Shown here: one piece after another, positions 11,295 to 22,069 of the stretch
Numbering within the stretch: the stretch's first letter is position 1
Layout: each line of letters opens with the position of its first letter
NCBI GenBank assembly: GCA_002751075.1
Contig: NAOQ01000501.1
Span: forward strand, 1 to 32,309
Length of the DNA: 32,309 bases
Direction of reading: 5' to 3'
Origin: Ichthyophonus hoferi
Taxonomy: Eukaryota > Opisthokonta > Ichthyosporea > Ichthyophonida > Ichthyophonidae
Notes under the pieces: generated by a model
Databases searched by the model: none
What the model was told of the DNA's origin: nothing
Seen by the model: only the letters and a program-made list of their open reading frames with translations
Translations under genes and position numbers: made by a program

Positions 11295-14200
11295 CACGCT
11301 AGTATATATGAATGGTAGTATCATAGTATTATAGCATGTATATAAGTATACAGGCATTCATCGATATGGCAAAATGTAAGCCATACTTCTATCCCTCTTC
11401 CCTGTGCACACAGATAACCACCTCCTACTATACAGTCATAAACTAAGGTAGACTGTAACACCCAATGTATTCCCTAGCAAGTTCAAGAAGAAAGACGCAG
11501 AGAGAGAGAGAGAGAGAGAGAAATCAGCCAGTCCTTACCCTCACAAGGTAGATAGTCCGGGGTGCGGTGTGGATATTCATAAGGAAATAGGCTATGCCTG
11601 TCTGTAGGTAGCCGTGCACTGCGTTGCACACCATCTTTTCCCCCACTTCCCATTGGCACACATAGCCCAATTAGAACCACTTTTATAACATGCATTCCTT
11701 GCTTACTTCCAATCAATGGACGTCAATCAGTTGTCACCCAATGATCCTACGCAATTACAATAGTATATTATCTACATCTATATATAGAAACCGAGTTCTT
11801 CAAACACCCCCAATGATATGCTATAACTAATTAACCAATCCAATCAGATGTGATGACAAATTTTAAATACTTGGCAAGAAATAAAAATAACCAATAGATA
11901 TTTAATTATATCCTTAACTGATATGCACAATATTATTAATATTTTTATTTCGTCCATGTTACCATAGCTACAAATCGCGCAATGGTACAAGCGTGGTTAC
12001 TTTAAAAGATAACTAAGACAAATAGTTGGGTGTTTAAAGAACATCCTTAGAGGCAAGCCACTGGGAAGAGCGAAAGGGAAAGGGAAAGGGTGAGACAGAG
12101 GGTGGGTGGGAAAGGAAAACATCAGGAGAGAGAAACAAATAAGGAAGTAACAGTAATAAATAAAAATGCATAGAGAAAGACAACCATACCATCTATCATC
12201 TTAAGAAAAGAACACCCCGAGTCTAGTTCTAGGCTCATAGGTTCGTAGCGCTAAAGAAAACATCTAGGGTTAGATAGAGCAATAGATGCATATATATATT
12301 AATTTTATAGATTCAGTTGACATTGTAAGTATGTATTATTCCCAATTTCACAAAATATACATACAACTTATAGTTTAGAAATTTATTCTTTCTTTTTTTA
12401 GTTGTATTCTATTATAAATGCTTCTTGACTCCATCACGATATGTTTTACACACGAATTGAAGCTTTTTAACTTGAGCACCAAAATATAATAATGTGCATT
12501 TCTTTTGTAAAAAGATATATATTGAAAAAGGGGAAAGCAATCATTCAAAGCATTTTTATACTAGCCAGGTGTAGCCAGTTGTTCGGCTTTGTGTTGTTTT
12601 ACACCTATTTTTATAGTGTTAATGGGCTAATCTAATCTCAATGTGCTGATCTAATTTCAAATGATCTCATAAAATGCCTAGTTCTATTGAACTTTCGTCA
12701 CGTAACCAGACAAATAGCACGTCATGTACTATAATGCAATATATAGCATAATGAAATATGTACTCATACCTTAACTGACCCCATTACACTGATAAGGTAG
12801 AATCCCAAAAAGAGGAAAACATGATAATATTTATAGAGAAAATTCATTCTGACCTTTGATTTAAACTATGGTTGATGTTAGCGATTTTTCCACAGGATTG
12901 GTGGCTCCATTTAGGTGTTGTAATATATGTTTATCTATTACTCAATATTTTTAACAATCCGATTGAACACTTTCCTTATAACACTACATATTGTAAATAC
13001 ATGTCGGTGCATCAAACCCTCTCTTCGTGAGAGTAGTAGTATGCTATTATTATTTCGGTATTAATTACTATTGGTCATTAGTCAGCTGCATCATTAACAA
13101 CCTCTATAGAATGATAGGCTGATACTATGTATGTACGCACAGAATGTCCATTTTCTCATTAGATATTGTGACTTGGTCCAATAGGCCTTACAGTTAATTA
13201 TCCAATCCAACGAGAAAGACAAAGGATGATGTATGATATATCATTGCATATAGTACGATAAGAACCAACCATCTCCACCCTACCTTATACAATACACCCG
13301 CTTACCTTTTTATAGCCTTCGGTTCTTTTCTTGAAATCCTCTAAATCAAAATTGAAGAGTTAGTATACTACACTATACTCTACTATACAATGCTATACTA
13401 TACTATAATTTACTCTATTGGACTATACTGTACTGTCAGACCAAGGCCATAGATGTACCAATATAAGCTATGCATAGATACATAAACGGGAACATTGTGA
13501 ACTCCACGGGAATATGAGGACATACATGCACACTATCATGCACACATATATGTTAACAAGAAAGGAGAAAAAGCGTGTGCAAAAACAACATGGACCAAAG
13601 CGAATAAGAATAAAACTAGCAAAAGAAGGCAAATTAATAACAGAGTAATCAAATGGGAATATGTTGCAAGTACGGCTGAAGAAAAAACCCTCGGCACTTT
13701 ACATTACAGCAATATTCCCTTGATTGTAGAGGTAAGAGAAAAAGAGAGGGGAAAGAAAGAGAGGGAGTGAGATGTCCTATACCCATAGCTTCCTCTTCCG
13801 TATATTCCTTGTAAGTGGGTGATGTTTTTTTGAATTCCGCCAGATTGGCCCTGATAATCTCTTCGCTTGTATATACAGATTCGATAAAAAACACCTGTTG
13901 GTAGTTGATGGTTGGTATGGTATGTGAGGAGACAGATAGGCTGGCATTATATATGAAACACAAAACCCATATATATATTATAGTCAATAACAAGGTAGAG
14001 TACAAGCAAGAAATCATTACAAAAAGAATTGCATATCTTCAGACTTCCAGGTTAACATTGGGTCTATTAAGGACGTAGAAAAAGATAAAATATGGTTGTT
14101 ATGGGAGATATACCAACCACATGGATAGAAATGCAGTGTGAAAAAAGCTTCCAAACGATTAGTCCCTCGAACACGTAGATTAATTCAAATGATTGATTGG

Positions 14201-17200
14201 ATAAAAATGACATGTGCTGTAAGCTTTATAGTACGCCTTTAAATGTAGTCCAATGAAAGTGCCAATACCTTGGATTTAAATATTAAAACAAGCTAGGTAG
14301 TAAGATCAAGTGCATGATTAATAAGTTGGAACACAATGACTCAAAAAAAGATTAATATAATTGATATTAAATTCAATAAACCTCTGCTGACTGCAAATAG
14401 ACGAGGCACTATGCAACCCTTTATAAGACAGTTCCAATTGGTGGCACCTTCCTTAGATCTTTTATTACCCAATCTCTATCTAGAAAAGAAGGGTCTTAAA
14501 TTTACAGTAAGCCAATATAAAAGTTATAACCTATATCCACAAATTTAAAAAAAAAAAAAATTTAAACCAGCATGCACAGTGGGCCACTGAATTAACTACA
14601 GGAAATAAAACGATCTGTACGATAGACAGACGGTGCGAGTTTGTCAAGATCAATCATGCAAGCTAAGTATAGTACTACAATTACGTCTTCTGTATGAGGT
14701 AAGAAACAGGCCACATAGGCATACGCAGAAAAATAAATTTAAAATCAACCTAAACTAGCAAATTGACAAACATATACAGTTAAAAATATAACCAAAAATA
14801 AATCAATTAAATGGCAGTCTATTATTGACAATAGAGTAAGTTCAGCCACGTGTCTCTTGTACGTGCCTGGTACTTTATAAGGCAATACTTTAGACCACCC
14901 AATCAACGAACCTTTCCATCCTCCCTTCCATCATGTTTGTACTATTAGTGACAATTCAACCAGAGGTATTCAATATTTTTTTCCGTTGGGATGCGATATT
15001 TATTTATTTTTAAAAAGGCACCAATCAGATTTTCAATCTAATATTTTTATTTTTACTATTAAAAATAATAGGAATGCTTAAATGGAATATGTAATTATAA
15101 AATCCGATTTATTTTTCAAGAAATTGAATTTGTAAATCATTATAGGCCCTAATATCATCAGCAATTACACCTGTTGCATAAATAAATACCTGACAACCGT
15201 CAAATCACTAAGACCACAAGGGAACATATGACATCAATGATTAACATCCAATAAGTGAAAGGTAGTTGAAACCAGCCAGCTCATATATAGTAACCTAGGT
15301 TGGAGCTAATTATAGGCTCTGGACCTCTATATATCCTGTAGTACTGGTATTTATTATCTGAACATTTCAAAACAAAAATATTGTGGGTTCTATAAATCTC
15401 CGCTTCAATGACATGTACTCTCTATACTCTATACAACGCTATTACTGCAGCAATAGTTCTGAATAAAAAAAAGATATCGAAATCAAAGATAATATTGGTG
15501 ATTGAATGTGGAATAGGATAGATGGATTGACTGGCAGAAAACTGTAAATAAACAACATCCCTATAAAAAAGTAAAATAATTCTATCCCGAAGCAACAACA
15601 TATCAGAAACTAAAATATTCCCTGTTGATATGGTCATCATTAAAGAAAAAATAATTGGCTATAGTTGGATACAAGCTTGATATAATTGGTAGACCGGCCC
15701 GTACACACTCACAACGCATGCACATTCCTCCCTTATCAACCCTACAAATACTACTACTTACTTCGGCCTGAGCCTCTTTTAGACACCTCTTACGTACTAC
15801 TTCTCTCTCCTCCCGCGTTACATTAGACGCGTCATAGATGCCAACATACCCCTCGGTGTTAAGCCAGTTGATCAAATCATCTAGGGCTTGCTTTCGCTAT
15901 GCGTGAGAGAGGTTAGGGTTAGCTCAGGGTAGGCTGTTATATATATATATATATATAATGAATATAATGTATATAATATAAATAGTGGATACAGGCAGTA
16001 TTATTCAGTATCATATAACATCAACTCTTAACTCCATGGCCATCCACCATCTCTCTGACACTATCGGGTATTCTTTTATGTGCATAGCATGCATTTACGA
16101 TATAGAAGAGTATGTTGTATAGTGTGTAAGTATGAAAGTACTTATGTGTACCTACACCTTCGCCTATATGTATGTATGTTTATTAAGAGAGAGTAAAATG
16201 TAAAGAGGTCACCAACAGAAAGATAATTCATAAGAAATACATATGAAATAGATGCAGTAGGAGATAAAACCAACATGAGACATAACAAACATAACATTAT
16301 ATAATCTAACAAACATAATACAACATATCATAGTATAACATAACATAACATAACATTATATAATATAACATAACATAATACAACATATCATAGTATAACA
16401 TAACATAACATAACATTATATAATATAACATAACATAATACAACATATAGTATAACATAATATAACATAACATTATATAATATAACATAACATAATAAAA
16501 CATATAGTATAACATAATATAACATAACATAACATAACATAACATAATACAACATATCATATTATAACATAACATAACATAACATAACATAACATAATAC
16601 AACATATCATATTATAACATAACATAGCATAACAGCATAGCATAACATAAAAGAATGTGACATGAAAAACGTCACAGGCTAACTACGTACCACTTGTTCT
16701 CTGAGATGGATAGAATTAGGATGTTCTGGATCAAAAATACCATTCAATCCCGGTACCTCATTACGAAAAATCTGACGGTACATACCTAAATATGGATAGA
16801 AAGGGAAAGGTGTGATAGGTTATTAGTATCATGTCAGTAAAATAATACAATAAAAGGATTGAATTGGGTATAGGTGTAGTTATAGTAATAATAAAGGAAT
16901 ATGTTTGCGTATATATATGGTTCAGTGATTGGTGGCTGTCAATAAAAGCCGAAATGTAGACATGAATAAAGAAGAGAGTTGAAATAAGGAGTTGCAATAG
17001 ATAACAGTGTGTTGCAATAGATAACAGTGTGTTGCAATAGATAACAGTGTGTTGCAATAGATAACAGTGTGTTGCAACAGATAGGCCAGACGCCATAATA
17101 GATGAGATGTGATAAAGTGAATAGGATATACCCGCTGTGTTTGCAAAAAGTGATGGTAGCCAATTATATTCCATGGTTAAAATCTTAGATAGTAGTAGGT

Positions 17201-17723
17201 GTGTAGGTACAGGGGCGTGATATGATTGGTGTATGTGAACGATCATAGGAAATTATCCAATAGGTTATGATAGATATCCATATGCATATACGTATATCCT
17301 CTCCTATTATGCCCTACCACTCCTAGCTAATTATATCATACCTGTATTAAAGATCCTTGTGTTGTGGCCATTCCACTTCAGGTAATGACATAGCTTACTA
17401 GCTATGTATGTCTTGCCATGGGCCGGCAATCCCACTAGCGCTGTATGGTAGGAAAGGTGGGGGAGAATAAGGACCATGGTAAGGGTAGTTAAAAGAACTA
17501 TTGGGGACTACATATAGGTATATGGATATACGTGTGCAGGAATGTATATATATGCATATTTAGTCTATATAAATATATTTTTGGTACGTAGGCATATAAA
17601 CATGTATATATAAAAAGGAATATTACAGACCAGGAGGTAGGATACTATACCCTATCTACAAGTACAGAACATCTCAGGTAGACTACACCTACCTACGACC
17701 AGTTTCTTCTCCGCCTCTTTCAT
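6897..17723 (-). CDS. PFKFB: Bifunctional 6-phosphofructo-2-kinase/fructose-2,6-bisphosphatase
   Basis: This cytosolic enzyme makes and degrades fructose-2,6-bisphosphate, the activator of phosphofructokinase-1. Fifteen exons: 17754-17693 (ATG at 17723), 17440-17342, 16785-16691, 15896-15762, 13894-13783, 13340-13306, 12250-12190, 11645-11539, 11196-11071, 10679-10545, 9556-9488, 9011-8942, 8639-8560, 7821-7762, 6956-6897. All phases agree, giving 424 residues, somewhat shorter than animal forms at both ends. Kinase half: Walker A GLPAHGKT (14-21), [13 protein letters not shown] (94-106), FFIESV, KMIDVGEK. Phosphatase half: RHGES with catalytic His226, [32 protein letters not shown] with His362, [16 protein letters not shown]. 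All key residues for both activities are present, so both are predicted. One oddity is YRQ (46-48) where the family usually has YRR. The start is the first ATG in an exon that also has an acceptor-like 5' end, so a noncoding leader exon is likely. The last exon adds a short acidic tail. Confidence 0.95.
9402..9458. repeat. (CAA)n trinucleotide repeat
   Basis: CAA/AAC repeat in the PFKFB intron just downstream of exon 9556-9488. On the plus strand it encodes a poly-Asn stretch in a spurious ORF. Confidence 0.9.
9932..10372. repeat. (ATAGT)n pentanucleotide array with internal gap
   Basis: A long array of TATAG/ATAGG/ATAGT pentamers in the PFKFB intron between exons 10679-10545 and 9556-9488. 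It is interrupted by a run of Ns at 10072-10256, so its true length is unknown. One phase slip occurs near 10305. Confidence 0.95.
10072..10256. other. Assembly gap (185 N)
   Basis: Run of N inside the pentanucleotide array; the repeat itself probably prevented assembly. Confidence 0.99.
10494..10546. repeat. (ACTAC)n-like pentanucleotide run
   Basis: Imperfect CTACA/CACTA repeats directly abutting the donor site of PFKFB exon 10679-10545. Confidence 0.7.
11251..11294. repeat. (TA)n(TG)n compound dinucleotide repeat
   Basis: A TA run followed by a TG run in the short PFKFB intron upstream of exon 11196-11071. Confidence 0.9.
11499..11521. repeat. (GA)n repeat
   Basis: About eleven AG units, 18 nt past the donor of PFKFB exon 11645-11539. 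On the transcribed strand this is a (CT)n tract. Confidence 0.9.
13364..13436. repeat. (CTATA)n pentanucleotide array
   Basis: Imperfect CTATA/CTACA pentamers in the PFKFB intron just upstream of the 35-nt exon 13340-13306. The motif is the complement of the ATAGT array at 9932. Confidence 0.8.
16306..16640. repeat. (AACAT)n array with 60-bp higher-order unit
   Basis: ATAAC/AACAT pentamers fill about 335 nt of the PFKFB intron between exons 16785-16691 and 15896-15762. The 60 nt at 16321-16380 are repeated exactly at 16381-16440, and diverged units follow. It yields a long minus-strand ORF of Met/Leu/Tyr/Cys/Val, which is an artefact of the repeat. Confidence 0.95.
16991..17084. repeat. 20-bp minisatellite, four perfect units plus a partial
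   Basis: The unit GTTGCAATAGATAACAGTGT occurs four times without change (16991-17070), then a partial fifth copy with one change. It lies in the PFKFB intron between exons 17440-17342 and 16785-16691. The minus strand has no stop in any frame of the unit, which explains three overlapping ORFs. Confidence 0.97.
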
Positions 17724-20423
17724 AGTAAGACGTGCTGCTGGCCGCAGCCCACCTCTGAAAAGGAAACATGCATGATCATTGGCAAGAGAAAGCAAAGGGA
17801 TATTGCACACTTGTTGCTCCAATTTGTCCAGAGATAAGGCATGTACAATTGCAAATGACTACTTTAATAACACATTGTATATTGTACATTGTATGTTATG
17901 TTGTGGTAGGTTCTTGGTGTCCCGGTGATAGAGCTGAATATATGTGAACATGTACAGAATTGTCTTGGTACATTCCCACCTATAGATATATTTATGTGTG
18001 CAGAGTGGGGTAAGTGTATGCGCCTTGTTTTGAAATAGGATAAGATATAGAGCAATAAAGACACACACATCACACATATATTACTAGCAAGTACGCTGTA
18101 AATCATATGCACACATTCATCTACGCTCTTCCCATCCACCTCAGTTTATTGTATCTCTTCTGCCTACTTTTTCTTTCCATCTCAAAGACCTATTGACCTT
18201 TGACGTATGTATATACTGTATATCCTGACAGGTTTACCTCCAGTATTAAATATAAAATCTAAACACTAAACATAATCAAATACTTTGAAGCCAAATTCTG
18301 TCCAAGTGGCTTTGTATACTTGTATCCAACTAGCATATATACATATATATATATTCAGGTTACCAATTAAGGCAGGAAAAATATGTTGCAGACAATATGG
18401 TTGACGGCTGGTGGAGAAAGATAAACTCTCCCTCTATAGCTAAAGAACAGCAAACAAGCTAGATTTATACATAAGGTCTGAAAAAAGAAACAAGATGTTT
18501 ACTTTATAAATAAGTGTCAGGAGCGGTGAAATTCCTAGCAGTAGTCAGCCTCAGGGTAATAATAAATATGTAAATATGTAGTACCAACTAATAATACCCT
18601 GGCGTATTCAGCGTCCTTAAAACTTATAAGGGTAGGTTAGGGGAACACTGGTAATTGCGGGTCGGGCCATATAATGCAGCTGGAAGGGCCGGGTATTGCA
18701 AGTCGGGCTGCCTATGATCAGATCTGGTAGGCCACTTATCGGGACTAAATAGACATTCGTTTTTTGATGTTAATAGTTGAATGTTAATATGCTGAAGGAA
18801 ACCTAATATTATATATTCATATGACACTGGTTTTAAATAAACAGTGGTAATTAGTGGTACTCTCGATTGACCTAGTAGCAAATACTTTAATTATTCTTAG
18901 TAACCCAGAGGGCATGGCTCTTGAAATGTTGAATCTATATAATGTATACTATGCAATCTATATATATGATGTCTTTGTTTTTGGGGAGTATTACAGTAAA
19001 AAAAGTATTTAATACTATGCAGTTTTAAGTAAAACGAAATTTAGAGTGAACTCTATCGCATTTCCAATATACCTTAAAGGGACTGGCAGAACAATACCCG
19101 ATACACCTGGAGTGCAAACTATCCTCAATAGGCGAGTACTCACTTAAAGTAGATAAAATAGGTTGTGCATATTTTACTTATTTGATAAGGTATGTTAAGG
19201 ATAATGCATATATTTAATACTTATACACCAATAAGTCCATTTACAACTATTTACATAAAATTAACCCCAATCATATGCAAGCAAGACAAATCTACAACTG
19301 ATAACAGTTTTATCGCAATCTTTCATAGTTCTATTGATAACTCAACTATTTAAACCCATTCGTAATTGCTGCTTAGGTTTCTGGATATGTTCTTTAAGCC
19401 AATTATAACTCTTCTATTTACATTCAATTAGCAAATTAGCAACTGGTAGCATCGGCAACTGACTTGTACACAGGCTTCACAGACTCAAATTAGGTGTTGT
19501 GTGGAAGTCTCTTGTTAAGCTTGTGCAATTCATGAGACCCGTATGTTTCATTAGAATTACTTAATCATAACTTGATCTTAATATTTTAATTTATCTAAGA
19601 CATACGATCTTATTTGAACTGCTTTTTAGCATGTCCTCATCATTGGTCCAATTCAAACACCTAATATTAAACCAGTCCTTTCATGATCCACTTATTTCCG
19701 GCTTGTCGGCTAAACCATGTGTTCCTTTGAAGGGTGATCTTACAACATGCTTTTCAAAAGTTTTGGGACTCTGAAACATACCAAAGGCATGCTTATTGCA
19801 AACTCAATGTAGTAATGCCCAGCCTGAAACCGTTTTATCAAATAGAAGCCATCACATTGTGCCGAGCATAGGGTGCTCAAATTGCTCATAATTCTTCAAG
19901 AGCTTGAAATAGAATTTTATAAAGTTCAATTTAAAGAATGAATATATAGATCAAATTATATTAGACAATATATGTCATTACCAATATTTGTAATAATTAG
20001 GTCCTTTATTATACAAGGTTAAAAAATGATTTTTGACTATAGTATATTCTGTGTACCAGAAAACTGATTTCTTGTTTATGATTGGTCGGTGCATTATGCA
20101 GGGACAAATATGAAGTAACATTCTAAAAAAAGTTAGAGGGAAATGGAAATTAGTATCTTTGATGGAAAGCAAGGTATCAGACTTTAATAAAGTGGAATTA
20201 GTTGTGATCTGTTAAAACATGAACAGTTAATTACTTTGGGCATTTCCTTATATTGTTATAATTATTTAGTATAATTAGCAATTACTATAGCATATGTAGT
20301 GTGGAAAAATGATTGATGCAATCTATTAGTGTTAAATGCCAATCCAAGATGATCTATAAAAATTGAACCAAGCAATGGTAGAGGTTTCCGCGAGTGTAGA
20401 ATAAGCAAGCCATTTCAGATCGT

Positions 20424-20582
20424 ATGTCTTGGGTCCAGATACCTTATTGCTTAGGCATACTGCCTAAGACAAGCCCAAGAGCTTTTATTAATAGCTTTAT
20501 AGTTTTGCAACAGCTAAGGGGAGTTACATCAGTCTATATTTGTATTGGGGCAACTGGGTTTTTTAACAGCACAGTCACGTGA
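20424..20582 (+). CDS. Small ORF with QIPYCLGILPKTSP motif (52 aa, uncertain)
   Basis: A 52-residue ORF starting MSWVQIPYCLGILPKTSPRA. Its segment 20436-20476 matches 31898-31938 at 33 of 41 bases, in the same reading frame, giving 9 of 14 identical residues (QIxxCLGxLPxxSP). The DNA also forms a perfect 7-bp hairpin, CTTAGGC-atact-GCCTAAG. The function is unknown. It may be a fragment of a dispersed element or a conserved RNA/peptide motif rather than a gene. Confidence 0.25.
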   Translation: MSWVQIPYCLGILPKTSPRAFINSFIVLQQLRGVTSVYICIGATGFFNSTVT

Positions 20583-21144
20583 TGGCCCAGCTAATGGTGA
20601 CACTCTTCCGTATCTCGCACTTAAATTGGGCCGGGATAAATGATATTCGAAGTATACTGAGAGAGTACACTCAGCAGGTTGGCAATAACCGTCAAGTCAC
20701 AACAGGATCTTATTAATACCCTGTTCAGCACAAGCTGGCAGTGAAAATATATGTCTTCGTTTACTAATTTTTGTACCTTTTTGTTCTACTTTTGGAGGCT
20801 ATTTAATTAACAAAAAGGAAAAGATGATGAATCTCTCACAACATATAATAAATATTGTACAATAACACATTGTTGTAGGTTATTTGTCAATTATTCTGGT
20901 CAATATAAGCCAAAAAGTTTATTTAAAGTGATATATTAATAGCAAAAGCAAAATATAGTGAATCCAGAACTACAAGTGTACTCATATCTATTAAAAGAAC
21001 CACTATAAATCCCAATATTTTTTTTAACGTTGATGATTTCAAACAATTGTGACTTGCTAATCTGTCTACCTCGCAATGATATCCCCCTGATATTTTTTTC
21101 TTGTTTTCCCTTAGAGATTTTTAGCACATTGCATATTATATTAT

Positions 21145-21378
21145 TTATTTTTGCAAGTTTGCTAAAGAGTAAAACTTGCCATTAATATTAGGGCTTCCAA
21201 TAGTTGATTCTCTCAATATTTGAATAATTAATTGCAATAAGTTGCTTTGCAATCTTATTGGCTTATTAAGGCCTGGCATATTATCACTAGAACATTTCCA
21301 TTTGCACCGAGAATTGATATCACATCTTTTGTGACAGAATTTACAATTATACCTAGAATTAGCTATGTATAAAAGCAT
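21145..21378 (-). pseudogene. Zinc-ribbon-like ORF, possible Merlin/IS1016-type transposase fragment
   Basis: A 77-residue ORF containing YNCKFCHKRCDINSRCKWKC followed by NKPIRL and LLQLIIQIL. Merlin/IS1016-like DNA transposases begin with a Cys4 zinc ribbon ending in a W-R/K-C step, then an S-I-R...L-x-L helix. The order and spacing here resemble that pattern, but no catalytic DDE region was found downstream. A weaker relative lies at 24385-24597 on the same strand. Alternatives are another Cys-rich transposase or chance. Confidence 0.3.
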
Positions 21379-21478
21379 AAAATGTCTATGACTGTGTTAC
21401 AATAGCTTGAAAACTGTAACTTCTCTAAGTTATATCAGAATCTGTGTCAGTTCTATTGACTTGTACACAGCTGTCGGG

Positions 21479-22069
21479 NNNNNNNNNNNNNNNNNNNNNN
21501 NNNNNNNNNNNNNNNNNNNNNNNNNNNNNNNNNNNNNNNNNNNNNNNNNNNNNNNNNNNNNNNNNNNNNNNNNNNNNNNNNNNNNNNNNNNNNNNNNNNN
21601 NNNNNNNNNNNNNNNNNNNNNNNNNNNNNNNNNNNNNNNNNNNNNNNNNNNNNNNNNNNNNNNNNNNNNNNNNNNNNNNNNNNNNNNNNNNNNNNNNNNN
21701 NNNNNNNNNNNNNNNNNNNNNNNNNNNNNNNNNNNNNNNNNNNNNNNNNNNNNNNNNNNNNNNNNNNNNNNNNNNNNNNNNNNNNNNNNNNNNNNNNNNN
21801 NNNNNNNNNNNNNNNNNNNNNNNNNNNNNNNNNNNNNNNNNNNNNNNNNNNNNNNNNNNNNNNNNNNNNNNNNNNNNNNNNNNNNNNNNNNNNNNNNNNN
21901 NNNNNNNNNNNNNNNNNNNNNNNNNNNNNNNNNNNNNNNNNNNNNNNNNNNNNNNNNNNNNNNNNNNNNNNNNNNNNNNNNNNNNNNNNNNNNNNNNNNN
22001 NNNNNNNNNNNNNNNNNNNNNNNNNNNNNNNNNNNNNNNNNNNNNNNNNNNNNNNNNNNNNNNNNNNNN
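21479..22069. other. Assembly gap (591 N)
   Basis: Run of N in the intergenic region; the content is unknown. Confidence 0.99.

Noticed and set aside
16306-16605. 99-residue minus-strand ORF of Met, Leu, Tyr, Cys and Val
   Set aside because: It is the translation of the AACAT pentanucleotide array inside a PFKFB intron.
16761-17246. 161-residue minus-strand ORF and two overlapping ones
   Set aside because: They read through the 20-bp minisatellite, which lacks stops in all minus-strand frames; the repeat explains them.
17859-18139. Minus-strand stretch VDGKSVDECVHMIYSV, reminiscent of a PDZ-domain end, as an upstream PFKFB exon
   Set aside because: There is an in-frame stop just upstream, no phase-compatible donor to exon 17754-17693, and no other PDZ residues.
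18520-18535. Resemblance of AGCGGTGAAATTCCTAG to an 18S rRNA segment
   Set aside because: Only a short stretch matches, and no rRNA context lies on either side.
19460-21470. Shared 14-mer TGACTTGTACACAG at 19460 and 21457
   Set aside because: Too short and without flanking similarity; expected by chance in a window of this size.
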